Positions 42,302 through 50,563 of a stretch of 64,000 nucleotides of DNA are shown piece after piece. The translations under genes and the position numbers were made by a program. The notes under the pieces are model-generated. The model ran no database searches and was not told where the DNA came from. It saw only the letters and a program-made list of their open reading frames with translations. The first letter of the stretch is position 1, and every line of letters begins with the position of its first letter. The stretch covers positions 1-64,000 of the forward strand of contig JADZEX010000044.1 of assembly GCA_020850355.1 (NCBI GenBank), given 5' to 3'. Source of the stretch: Fimbriimonadaceae bacterium (GTDB lineage Bacteria > Armatimonadota > UBA10988).

Positions 42302-42558
42302 TGCCCGCTTGGGAGCACTTCGAGGCCCTCTGCGCCGTGGCCCGCCGCGAGGCGGTGCCGCAGCCGGAGGTGACGGCGGCGGTGCGCCGCCGCCTGGCGG
42401 CGCGGCCGGTTGCAGGGGGCGGCCCGGCCTGGGGCCTGACGGCGGCCCTGTCGGCGGTGGCCGTGCTGCTGGCGGTGCCGGGCTGGCAGGCCTGGCAGGC
42501 GCTCGCCGATCCGCTGCTGGGCCTGACCCTCAGCCTGCAGGCCGGATGGCTGCTGTGA
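42301..42558 (+). CDS. Small membrane protein, candidate anti-sigma factor
   Basis: The protein is 85 residues. A hydrophilic N-terminal 45 residues (likely cytoplasmic) precede hydrophobic segments at about 46-62 and 70-85. Its ATG overlaps the sigma-factor stop codon (TGATG), the usual arrangement for an ECF sigma and its anti-sigma. Size and topology match CnrY-type short anti-sigma proteins, but there is no sequence motif I can name, and no zinc-binding His-Cys pair. Function is inferred from context. Confidence 0.65.
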   Translation: MPAWEHFEALCAVARREAVPQPEVTAAVRRRLAARPVAGGGPAWGLTAALSAVAVLLAVPGWQAWQALADPLLGLTLSLQAGWLL

Positions 42559-43010
42559 GCGCCACGCCCGGTCCACCGCCCGTCGGGCCGAGGCCACGGA
42601 GTCGCCGCGGCGGGCACCGCCTGGCGATCGGCCTGGCCTTCGCGGCGGGCTTGCTGGCCGGATCGGCCAGCGCGGTCTGGCTGGTCCACGCCCGGCTGCA
42701 ACGAGCGGTGCGCCAGCCGGACCAGGCCGTCAGCACGGTGCTGCGGTTCGTCGAACGGCGGCTGGAGCTCGATGCGGCCCAACGCCAGCAGTTCACGGAG
42801 GTGGTCGAGCGGCGCCGGCGAAGGATCAAGGCGATCCGCGCGGAGGCCCAGCCGCGGCTGGAGCAGGAGGTGGAAGGTCTGTTGCAGGAGCTAGACGGCG
42901 TGATACGTCCAGAGCAGCTGCCGCGATGGACGTTGTGCAAGGAGCGACTGCGGGCCTGGCGGCCCGCTCTCCCAGACGCAGATGCCGTGGCAGGCGGTCC
43001 ACGGAATTGA
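42546..43010 (+). CDS. Membrane-anchored helical protein, Spy/CnrX-like
   Basis: The protein is 154 residues. After an Arg/Pro-rich N-terminus, one transmembrane helix (about 25-47) is followed by a helical domain: FVERRLELDAAQRQQFTEVV, Arg-rich helix, RPEQLPRW. This pattern is shared with membrane-anchored heavy-metal-resistance/periplasmic sensor proteins such as CnrX. Only one His lies on the presumed outer side, so the CnrX metal site is not conserved. It overlaps the preceding gene by 13 nt from ATG 42546 (or 4 nt from GTG 42555). Context suggests a sensor that controls the anti-sigma protein. Confidence 0.65.
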   Translation: MAAVSATPGPPPVGPRPRSRRGGHRLAIGLAFAAGLLAGSASAVWLVHARLQRAVRQPDQAVSTVLRFVERRLELDAAQRQQFTEVVERRRRRIKAIRAEAQPRLEQEVEGLLQELDGVIRPEQLPRWTLCKERLRAWRPALPDADAVAGGPRN

Positions 43011-43018
43011 GGTCGTCG

Positions 43019-43213
43019 ATGGGACCACAGCAGGTGACGCAGGACACAGGACGGGTGGTTGAGCCGCGCGGCGAGCCGGCGCGGCGGGCCGAGGCCTTTT
43101 GGCTGACGGTCGGGATGACCGAGTCGAATCCCACGGACTACCCCGCGGAGCGCTCAGGGAGCGAGTCCGTCGGGCTCGGTGAGGTCTACGAAGCGCACAC
43201 CACTGGCCCCTAG
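43019..43213 (+). CDS. Possible small hypothetical protein
   Basis: This 64-residue frame begins at ATG 43019 with GAGG 6 nt upstream and 8 nt after the preceding stop. Its composition (TVGMTESNPTDYPAERSGSE) is balanced, unlike the Arg/Pro-rich shadow frames common in this GC-rich DNA. A 6-bp hairpin (43203-43218) spans its stop codon. No family is recognised. It may be the last gene of the sigma-factor operon or a chance frame. Confidence 0.35.
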   Translation: MGPQQVTQDTGRVVEPRGEPARRAEAFWLTVGMTESNPTDYPAERSGSESVGLGEVYEAHTTGP

Positions 43214-43292
43214 GCCAGGAGGAATCAGACGCCGCGGTGGCGATTAGCCACTGGCCATGACGGGCTCCGCCCGCTGGCCAGGGAGCGGCGCG

Positions 43293-46200
43293 ATGCAGGT
43301 TGGTCGCTGGTTCGGATGGTGTCTGCTCGGATGCTGCCTGTCCCCGGCAGGGGCCGATCCGAGCCTTGCCGACGAGCACCGGCTGTCGCCTGCGTACGTC
43401 ACGCCGGCCACCCGTTGGTTGCGTCCGGCGTCGGCTTCTTCGACACGGGTGTTGTTTTTCTCGCGTTACCAGCACACCATGGGCCGCGAGATGGTGGAGC
43501 TGCAGCAGCGCTTCCCGATCACCGGCGAGGCCGTCTGGTGGACCCGGATCGTCGACACCACCAGCGAGACCTGGCACGGCGGTGCCGACGGCGTGGCACG
43601 GATTCGGCAGTTGCTGGCCCAGCCCTGGGAGGCCTGCGTCTTTCACGGCATCGGGGTCGACAAGCTGCCGGCCGAGCTGCAGTATGCGCTCCTCGAACGC
43701 GTCACCGCGGGGGCCGGCCTGGTGCTGGTCGGTGTCGCCGACGACCGCTTGACGACACGCCGGCGCGAGCCCGTGCCGGGCGACCCCGAGGCGGATCTCT
43801 TCGACCTGCAGCGCGGCCGCGTCGCGCGCCTGCCCGCCACGCCGGTGTTGCCCTACCGCTTTGGCTGGGAGACCGGCTACGACTGGTGGCAACAGCGGCT
43901 CGGGCGGACGGTGCTGTGGGCGGCGGGCAAGCTCCCGGCCGGCCGGCCGCTGGCCTGGCGGCAGGCGCCGGGCAGCAGCGACCAACTGCTGCTCAACGCC
44001 TTGCCGCCGGCCGGCGCCAAACTGACCTGGCGGTTACGGCGAGAGGACGGGCGGTTCTACGGCAGCGGGGTGGGGCAGCCGCGAGCGCAACAACGGGCCG
44101 CCGTGCTGACGCTCAGCCGGCCAGCCGCCCTGCCCGCCGGCCGCTACGCCTGGGAGCTGTTCCTGCGCAGCGAGCGGGAGATGCTGGACTGGGCGGTGGT
44201 GCCCTTCACGGTCGCCTCGCCGCGGACGGTGACGGTCAGCCTGCAGAGCCCCTGGAGCGAGGTCGGCGGCGAGCTGACCGGCACGGTGCAGGTCGGCGGC
44301 AGCAGTTCGGCTGCCGAGCAGTTGGTGGTGCAGGTGATCGACCGGCGCGGCCGGATCCTCTGGCAGACGGCCCCCGCGCCACCCACCGCGGCGGGTGTGC
44401 CGTTCCGGTTCCAGGTGCCCGGCTGGCTGCCGATGCTGGTGCAGGTCCGCGGCGCGCTGCTCACCGCGGCCGGCGAGATCGCCGACGGCAGTGCCACGTT
44501 CAACGTTGTCAAGCGCCGCCGAGGGCAGTTCAACTTCCTGGTCTGGGACACCCCCGCCGGGCCGACCGGCGCCTACGCCGTCGAAGCCCTGGCGCGGCTT
44601 GGGATGACCCTTCAACTGACCGGCGACTCGCTGGGCACGCCGCCACCGGTGTTGGCCGCCTTCGACATTCCGACGGTGCCCTACACCACCCGCATCATGG
44701 ATACCAAGGACGCCAACGGCCACCTGACGCCGGTCTCCTGGAACCACGAACCAGCCGTCGCGGAGTGGGTTGAGAAGCTGGCGCAGCGCTACGCCGGGCA
44801 GCGGCAGCACGGGGTCTTCGTCTACTCGCTGGGCGACGAGACGACCACCCGCGGCAGCGACACCAGCCCGGAGGATCTGGCCGCCTACCGGCGCTGGCTG
44901 CAGGGCGAGTATGGCGAGATCGGTCGGCTCAACGCCAGTTGGGGCGAGACGCTGCCCTCGTTTGAGGCCGTGCAACTGCTCAACCCGGCCGACAGCAGCG
45001 AGGCCGCGGCGCGGCAGGCCGGGCGGTACGCCCGCTGGTACGACCGGCAGGCCTGGGAACGGCACAACTTCCTGCGGCTCTGCGGGCGCTTCGGCGAGGC
45101 CTTCGGGCGGCTCGACCCGGACGCCAAGACCGGCTTCGAGGGCGCCGGCACGTTCCGCGAGGGCGACGACCTGGAGGGCATCATCCGGACCAACGGCTTC
45201 TGGTCACCGTACCCGTCGTCGGCCGATCTGGTGGTCCGTGATGTCGCGCCGCGCGAGTTCCCGCGGTCGAACTGGATGGGCTACACCAAGGACGCCCGCA
45301 CGCTCGGGGCGGCCTGGTGGCGGATGATCGCCAACGGCTGCGACAGCGTCTGGTACTGGCGGTGGGACGGCATCGGGCGGTTCAACGGCGTGCTCGCCCC
45401 GGACCTCTCGCCGCCGGCGCAGATCAGCGACCTGCTGGCCGACACGCGGATCTGCCGCGAAGGCCTCGGCGACCTGCTGTTGCGCTACACGATGCAGTAC
45501 GACGGCGTCGGGATCCTCTACTCAGTGCCCTCGGCGGCGGCCTGCCAGCTCGCCGACGGACCGGGCTACGGGCCCTACGAAGCCGCCCACGAAGCCTGGT
45601 ACCGGGCACTGTTCGGGGTCGGCGCCAATGTCCGCTACGTCACCGACGCCGGGCTGCGCCGCGGGGAGCTGCGCCGGGGCGACCTGAAGCTGCTGCTGTT
45701 GCCGCGCGCCGAAGCGCTGGGCAGCGCCGAGGCCAACGCCGTGCGCGAGTTCGTCGCCGCCGGCGGCACCGTGGTCGCCGACCTGCGGCCGGGGTTGTTC
45801 ACCGATCGCTGCGCGCCGCGGCCGGCCGGCGTGCTCGACGACCTGTTCGGGGTCCGTAGCAGCGCGGGGCCGGTCAGCAAGCCGACCAGCGTGAGCTGGA
45901 AAGCGGCCGGCCAGGGCACGGGCCTGCTGGTCGACCCGCGGCTGGCGCTGGCCGGCGGGCCGGCCCTGGGTCAGACCGCCGCGGGGGCGCCGGTCTGGAT
46001 CAGCAACGCGGTGGGCAAGGGGCGGGCGGTGCTGTTGAACTTCCCGGCCAGCGCGCTGGCCACCGCCCGGCCGACGGGCGTGCTGGGAGCGTTGCTGGCG
46101 CAGAGCGGGCTGTCCGCGGCCAGCCGCCTGACCCGTCCGGCGGGCGCCGTCGGGGAGGTCCAGGTGGTGCGCTGGAGCGACGGACCGGCGCAGCTCTGGC

Positions 46201-46670
46201 TGGTCCGCAGCGACGCCCGCGTGCCGGCCGGGCAACAGGCCACGCTGGCCCTTGGTGCGGCGCGGCGGGTTTTCGATCTGCGCACCGGCCGCGATCTGGG
46301 GGTCGTCAAGAGCCTGACGGTGCCGCTGCGAGCGGGGTCGGCGGCAGTCTACGCGGCGCTGCCCGACCTCTTGCCGCGGGCCAAGGCGAGCATCACGCCA
46401 CTCTCCGCGGCGCGGGGCAGCGTCCCCGAACTACGGGTCAGCCTCAGCCCCAGCGCCGGGAGCGGGGCGGTCTACCTGACGGTCGCCAAACCCGACGGCA
46501 GCGCTGCCGACTGGCTGCAGCAGGTGGTCGTGGTGCCGGCCGGCCAGACCGTCAACGTGCCGCTGCCGCTGGCGCTCAACGACCCGGTTGGGGTCTGGAA
46601 GGTGCGGCTCCGCGAGTTGTTCACGCAGGCCGTCAGCGAAGTGCCCTTCACGGTGCTGGGGAAGCCCTGA
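43293..46670 (+). CDS. Secreted GH42-like beta-galactosidase family protein
   Basis: The protein is 1125 residues. A signal peptide (WFGWCLLGCCLSPAGA) and a large beta-rich N-terminal region precede a TIM barrel from about residue 405: RRGQFNFLVWDTPAGPTGAY, FVYSLGDETTTRGSDTSPEDL, FRRWL-like segment, GFEGAG, and WYWRWDGIGRFNG. A trimerisation-type domain follows (LLLLPRAEALGSAEANAVREFV with AAGGTVVADLRPG), the usual layout of GH42. The Glu of SLGDE is a candidate acid/base. It is longer than typical GH42 enzymes because of N- and C-terminal beta domains. GGGAG lies 5 nt before ATG 43293. It ends in a 23-bp overlap with a convergent gene. Confidence 0.72.
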   Translation: MQVGRWFGWCLLGCCLSPAGADPSLADEHRLSPAYVTPATRWLRPASASSTRVLFFSRYQHTMGREMVELQQRFPITGEAVWWTRIVDTTSETWHGGADGVARIRQLLAQPWEACVFHGIGVDKLPAELQYALLERVTAGAGLVLVGVADDRLTTRRREPVPGDPEADLFDLQRGRVARLPATPVLPYRFGWETGYDWWQQRLGRTVLWAAGKLPAGRPLAWRQAPGSSDQLLLNALPPAGAKLTWRLRREDGRFYGSGVGQPRAQQRAAVLTLSRPAALPAGRYAWELFLRSEREMLDWAVVPFTVASPRTVTVSLQSPWSEVGGELTGTVQVGGSSSAAEQLVVQVIDRRGRILWQTAPAPPTAAGVPFRFQVPGWLPMLVQVRGALLTAAGEIADGSATFNVVKRRRGQFNFLVWDTPAGPTGAYAVEALARLGMTLQLTGDSLGTPPPVLAAFDIPTVPYTTRIMDTKDANGHLTPVSWNHEPAVAEWVEKLAQRYAGQRQHGVFVYSLGDETTTRGSDTSPEDLAAYRRWLQGEYGEIGRLNASWGETLPSFEAVQLLNPADSSEAAARQAGRYARWYDRQAWERHNFLRLCGRFGEAFGRLDPDAKTGFEGAGTFREGDDLEGIIRTNGFWSPYPSSADLVVRDVAPREFPRSNWMGYTKDARTLGAAWWRMIANGCDSVWYWRWDGIGRFNGVLAPDLSPPAQISDLLADTRICREGLGDLLLRYTMQYDGVGILYSVPSAAACQLADGPGYGPYEAAHEAWYRALFGVGANVRYVTDAGLRRGELRRGDLKLLLLPRAEALGSAEANAVREFVAAGGTVVADLRPGLFTDRCAPRPAGVLDDLFGVRSSAGPVSKPTSVSWKAAGQGTGLLVDPRLALAGGPALGQTAAGAPVWISNAVGKGRAVLLNFPASALATARPTGVLGALLAQSGLSAASRLTRPAGAVGEVQVVRWSDGPAQLWLVRSDARVPAGQQATLALGAARRVFDLRTGRDLGVVKSLTVPLRAGSAAVYAALPDLLPRAKASITPLSAARGSVPELRVSLSPSAGSGAVYLTVAKPDGSAADWLQQVVVVPAGQTVNVPLPLALNDPVGVWKVRLRELFTQAVSEVPFTVLGKP

Positions 46671-47217
46671 GCGGCACCGCGGCGAGCAGGTCCGCCGGCA
46701 GCTCGCTGGGCTGCGGCTCCAGCACCAGGACCGCCAGCAGGGCGCCGTCGGGCGTCTCGCCGACCGCCATCGCGCCGCTCAGCAGTCCCCGCTCGCCCTC
46801 GGGCCAGGTCATCGTGACCGCGGCCTGTTGCCCTTGTCGCAGCCCTGCCCGACGCCACGGCTGCGCGGTGCCAGCCCGGCTGCCCGGCCCGTCGACCGAT
46901 TTCCGAAGCTGTTGCCAGAGCCATTCAAAGGGCGCCTGCGCGGTCTGCCGGCGGAGCCCGGCCGCTTCCTGTGCGCTGAGGCGACTGAGCAGCAGCAGCG
47001 GGGCGGCGGCGCCGCGGGGCAGATAGAGCGTGCTGTGTCGCCGGTCGCTGTCGAGCGCTGCCGGCTGCGGGGCGATCACCCAATCGGGCGGCAGCCAGCC
47101 CGGCGCATCGGCCGCGGTCGGCAACGGCGGCTGGCCCTGCACCACCGGCGGCGGCGGCGGGCTGCAGGCCACCAGCGCCAACAGGCTGCCCAGGAGGATG
47201 GCTCTAGCGGCGTTCAG
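46648..47217 (-). CDS. Lipoprotein of unknown function, probable CTG start
   Basis: The protein is 189 residues. A lipobox LVAC ends a signal peptide (LNAARAILLGSLLALVAC), followed by a Pro run and a beta-rich domain without recognised family. No ATG, GTG or TTG lies at the right place. CTG 47217 is preceded by GGAGGAG with 4-nt spacing, and the frame upstream of it would overlap the preceding lipoprotein gene. I therefore propose a CTG start. The end of the upstream lipoprotein overlaps it by 14 nt, so they are coupled. It is the last gene of a five-gene minus operon. Confidence 0.68.
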   Translation of the reverse strand: MNAARAILLGSLLALVACSPPPPPVVQGQPPLPTAADAPGWLPPDWVIAPQPAALDSDRRHSTLYLPRGAAAPLLLLSRLSAQEAAGLRRQTAQAPFEWLWQQLRKSVDGPGSRAGTAQPWRRAGLRQGQQAAVTMTWPEGERGLLSGAMAVGETPDGALLAVLVLEPQPSELPADLLAAVPLRASPAP

Positions 47218-47926
47218 GTCGCTCCTCCGCAGGCTGGGCAGGGGCCCGTGGTGGCGGGCTGGCGTCCGCGGGCGTGGCGGCCTTGGCGGGCTCCGGGGCC
47301 GACCTGAACTCGACCTGGTCCAGCAGCCGGGCGGCATCCTCCAGGCCGGCCGCATCCGGCGCCTTGCTCAGCAGCACGTAGCAGCCGCCGCGGACAGCTT
47401 CGGCGACGTACAGCTCGCCAACCACCGCGCCGAAGTCGGGGTCCTGCCCCGCCACGCGCACGCGCCAGCCGTAGAGCAGGCCGACCGCCGTCCAGTCCTG
47501 CTCGCTGGCAATCGTCGGGGGCTTGCCATCGGGAGTCTGCAAGAGGCCCTTCTTAAGCTCGTCGGCCAGCGCCCGCACGGCCTTGCGGCCGCGGGTCAGC
47601 AGCACCCGTTGCTGCATCTCCTGCCAGGTGCTGGCCGGCAGCGCCCCGACCAGCAGCGCGGGCAGCGCCCCGTCGGCGGCCCGGAAGGCCACCGCGGCAT
47701 CGTCGACGCCGAGGTCGAAGCCGGCGGTGGTCGGCACTTCCTCCCAGCCGGTCGGCAGCGCCAGGGTGATCCCGACCTTCGGGTAGTCCCGTGACGGGGC
47801 CGTGGTCGCCGCGGCACTGGCCGGCGGCGTCGGCGGGGCGCTGGCGACCGCCGGCGGCTCCTGCACGGCCCGTCCGCAGGCCGTCAGCAGGCCAAGGCCC
47901 AACCCGATCAGGCGTCGCAGACGCAC
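47204..47926 (-). CDS. Lipoprotein of unknown function
   Basis: The protein is 240 residues. The signal peptide LRRLIGLGLGLLTAC ends in a lipobox (LTAC). An Ala/Pro/Thr linker leads to a compact domain (KVGITLALPTGWEEVPTTAGFDLGVDDAAVAFRA, later GELYVAEAVRGGCYVLLSKA) that I cannot name. The C-terminus is Pro/Ala-rich. GTG 47926 has GGAGGG 6 nt upstream and lies 2 nt after the MFS stop codon. Both lipoproteins contain a long beta-rich domain and may be partners at the membrane. Confidence 0.78.
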   Translation of the reverse strand: MRLRRLIGLGLGLLTACGRAVQEPPAVASAPPTPPASAAATTAPSRDYPKVGITLALPTGWEEVPTTAGFDLGVDDAAVAFRAADGALPALLVGALPASTWQEMQQRVLLTRGRKAVRALADELKKGLLQTPDGKPPTIASEQDWTAVGLLYGWRVRVAGQDPDFGAVVGELYVAEAVRGGCYVLLSKAPDAAGLEDAARLLDQVEFRSAPEPAKAATPADASPPPRAPAQPAEERPERR

Positions 47927-47928
47927 GG

Positions 47929-49188
47929 CTAGCCCTCCAAACGGCGGCCTCGCCGCTGGATCACCACCAACAGCGGCACCGCCAGCAACGATGATAGCAG
48001 ACCGCACCCCAGGCGCCAGTAGAGCGGCGCAAAGGCGTCCCGCGCGATCAGCGCCTGGCCCGGCTGGACCAGGGCATCGACCCAGCCGCCGACCGCCTTC
48101 GGAGCGACCGCGCTGAAAGCGCCGACGATGCACAGCACCAGCGCGTAAGCCCGGCCGCGCAGCCGGGCCGGCACCCGCTCCAGCAGCGCGGCCTCGAAGA
48201 TCGGGAAGTTGGCCAGGAAGAACATCCCCTGCAGGACCAGCGCAACTTGCGCCGGGCCGGGCGAGAGCAGCGGGATCAGCAGCCCGCAGAGGGCGGTCGC
48301 GACCAGCGTGCCGGCCCACCACCAGAGCCGTTGCCCGCGGTCGCTGAGGTGGCTGAAGAGCGGGTTGCTGACCAGTGAGATCAGCCCTTTGTAGCCCAGC
48401 AGGCTGCCGACCGCGCCAACCGACAGCCCGAACCCGGCGCCCCGCTGCAGGAACAGCGAGTTGAGCGACTCGAACCCCAGCCCGCCGAAGTCGCGGGGGA
48501 TCAGCAGCAGTCCCAACGCGGCGATCGCCACCACCAGAGCCGCTTTGTCGCGCCCGCGGATCGCGGCGCCACCGCCGGCTGGCTGCGGCAACTCGGGCTC
48601 CGCGGTGGCCAGCAGGTAGACCACCGCCAGCAGCACGGCCACGAGGCCTGCCTCCCAGACCGGCACGCGCCACGCCGCGGCGTTCCAGAGCGGCGCCTGA
48701 AAGCCGGCGAGTTCGGCCCGCCAGCCAGCGAAGCGCGGCCCGCCGTAGAAACCGACTGCCGCCCCGATCGCCACCAGTCCAAAGGCCCGGCCGACCGCCT
48801 CGGGGTAGAGCCCCGGGATCTGCCGCGCCGCGACCGGGTGATAGGCGGCGGCGCCGATCCCGGCGATCACCAGCCAGAGCCGCGCCTGCGGCAGGCTGTT
48901 GGCGCTGGCCAGCCCCAGCAGCCCGAGCCCGTGGACGACCAGACCCCAACCGGCGATCAGCCGCCCCGGCGCGCGGTCGGTCAGCGCTCCGAAGGCCAAG
49001 GTTGCGCCGGCGAAGGTCACGCCCAGCCAGGTGTTGAGCGCCGTGATGGGCTCGACGCCCGGCAGGCCGAAGTCCTGCTGCATCGCCACAATCAGCGGTG
49101 TCAGCAACGACAGCAGCGCGTGGCAGAGCATGTGCAGCACGCTCAGGAAGAACAACACCACCGACCGCCGGCGCCGCCACTCGACCAC
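47929..49188 (-). CDS. MFS transporter
   Basis: The protein is 419 residues with 12 predicted membrane helices. It shows the family's cytoplasmic loop pattern, for example FAGATLAFGALTDRAPGRL between helices 2 and 3 (G-x-L-(S/T)-D-R type). The start GTG 49188 is 3 nt after the MATE stop with GGAG about 9 nt upstream. Its place between a MATE exporter and two lipoproteins suggests an export or uptake role coupled to cell-surface chemistry, but no substrate can be inferred. Confidence 0.88.
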   Translation of the reverse strand: MVEWRRRRSVVLFFLSVLHMLCHALLSLLTPLIVAMQQDFGLPGVEPITALNTWLGVTFAGATLAFGALTDRAPGRLIAGWGLVVHGLGLLGLASANSLPQARLWLVIAGIGAAAYHPVAARQIPGLYPEAVGRAFGLVAIGAAVGFYGGPRFAGWRAELAGFQAPLWNAAAWRVPVWEAGLVAVLLAVVYLLATAEPELPQPAGGGAAIRGRDKAALVVAIAALGLLLIPRDFGGLGFESLNSLFLQRGAGFGLSVGAVGSLLGYKGLISLVSNPLFSHLSDRGQRLWWWAGTLVATALCGLLIPLLSPGPAQVALVLQGMFFLANFPIFEAALLERVPARLRGRAYALVLCIVGAFSAVAPKAVGGWVDALVQPGQALIARDAFAPLYWRLGCGLLSSLLAVPLLVVIQRRGRRLEG

Positions 49189-49191
49189 GGT

Positions 49192-50532
49192 TCAGATCTC
49201 CCGACGTCGCCAGTGGCCGGCCTGGAACAACCAGGTCTGTCCCAACGCGCCCGCGCAGGTCATCGTGCCGATGGAGACCCAGACCCCGACCGGCCCCCAC
49301 TCCAAGTAGCGAGCCAGCAGCCACGCGAGCGGGATCCGGCCGAGCGTTACCGCCAGGTCCACCAAGGTCGGTGCGGTCGTCTCGCCCGCCCCAATCTGGG
49401 CGTTCCGCAGGACGCACTCGCAGCCGCCAATCACCTGCACCGCGGCCGCCACGCGGAGGTACTGCGTGCCGTACCGCAGCACGTCCGGGTCGACTGGGTC
49501 CATGAAGAAGCGCAGGCAGTGCGGCGCGAAGGTGCCGTACAGCAGGGCCACCGGCAGCAGCACGAGGCAGGCGAAGCGGAGCACCTGCCAGGCCGCCCGG
49601 GCCGCCTGATCGGGCTGTCCGGCGCCGACGTTCTGGCCGACCAGGGTGCTCGCCGCGACGCCGAAGCCGACGCACAGGAAGAACGGCAACCCCTCGATGG
49701 TGTGGCCCAACCCGAGCGCGGCCACCGGGGCCGACCCAAAGGGCGCCAGGATCCGCACCAGGGCGACGTAGACCGAGCTGAAGACCGTGCCAGCGAGCGC
49801 TGGCGCGAGCCCCAGCCGCAGCAGCCGCCACCACTGCGCCACCTGCAACGGACCCGGCGCCGCCACCTCACGGCGGCGGTGCAACCCGGCCAGCACCAAC
49901 ATGCCGACCAGTTGCACTCCCACCGTGACCAGCGCCGCGCCGCGCACGCCGAGCGGCGGCAGCCCGCCCCAGCCTTGGATGAACAGCGGCGCCAGCACGG
50001 CGTTGGCGGTGACGGTGACGAGGGCCACCCGGAACGGCGTGACGGTATCCCCTTCGGCTCGGAAACAGGTCTCCAGGGCCATCCCGACATAGCTCACCGG
50101 CAGGCCCAGGAAGAGCACCGCGAGGTACCCCGCGGCGACGGCCTGGACGTCGGGCTGCAGGTTCTGAAAACCCAGCACCCAGTGCCGGGCCGGCAACGCC
50201 ACGGCCGCCGAGCAGGCGCCGAGCAGCAGGGCCAGGCTGATCCCATGCCGCATCGCGCTGGCGTGCGCGGCGTGGTCGCCGGCGCCCACCGAGCGCGCCA
50301 CCAGGGCCTGCAGGCCAGTGTTGAAGAGCGCCGCCCAGGCATAGATCAGCCAGACCAGGAAGTTGGCGGCGCTGACCGCGGCGAGCGAGACCGCCGCCCC
50401 GTCGAGGCGGCCGATCCAGTACTGCGCCACGGCGTGATTCGTGAAGCGCAGCAGCAGCGCCCCCATCGCCGGGAGGGCCAGCCGCCAAACGGCTTGCGGC
50501 AGTGGCAGTTCCAACAGCCCGACGCGCTTCAC
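49192..50532 (-). CDS. MATE family efflux transporter
   Basis: The protein is 446 residues, about 12 membrane helices in two similar bundles. Diagnostic stretches include WRLALPAMGALLLRFTNHAV, NTGLQALVARSVGAGD, and in the second half GQNVGAGQPDQAARAAW. MATE proteins export cationic compounds or lipid-linked sugars using H+ or Na+. The start codon is GTG. It follows the UDP-sugar dehydrogenase gene by 31 bp, so a polysaccharide-related cargo is possible but unproven. Confidence 0.92.
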   Translation of the reverse strand: MKRVGLLELPLPQAVWRLALPAMGALLLRFTNHAVAQYWIGRLDGAAVSLAAVSAANFLVWLIYAWAALFNTGLQALVARSVGAGDHAAHASAMRHGISLALLLGACSAAVALPARHWVLGFQNLQPDVQAVAAGYLAVLFLGLPVSYVGMALETCFRAEGDTVTPFRVALVTVTANAVLAPLFIQGWGGLPPLGVRGAALVTVGVQLVGMLVLAGLHRRREVAAPGPLQVAQWWRLLRLGLAPALAGTVFSSVYVALVRILAPFGSAPVAALGLGHTIEGLPFFLCVGFGVAASTLVGQNVGAGQPDQAARAAWQVLRFACLVLLPVALLYGTFAPHCLRFFMDPVDPDVLRYGTQYLRVAAAVQVIGGCECVLRNAQIGAGETTAPTLVDLAVTLGRIPLAWLLARYLEWGPVGVWVSIGTMTCAGALGQTWLFQAGHWRRREI

Positions 50533-50563
50533 TGGGTGCTCACCCCGTTAGCGTACCACGGCG

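Noticed and set aside
43203-43280. Three CTGGCC motifs around the small gene as an operator array
   Set aside because: CTGGCC/GGCCAG is very frequent in this GC-rich DNA and spacing is irregular.
47204-49834. Upstream extension of the lipoprotein frame across the MFS and MATE genes (876 codons)
   Set aside because: The upstream part is Arg/Gly-rich and out of frame with the transporters. GTG 47926 with GGAGGG gives a proper lipoprotein signal.
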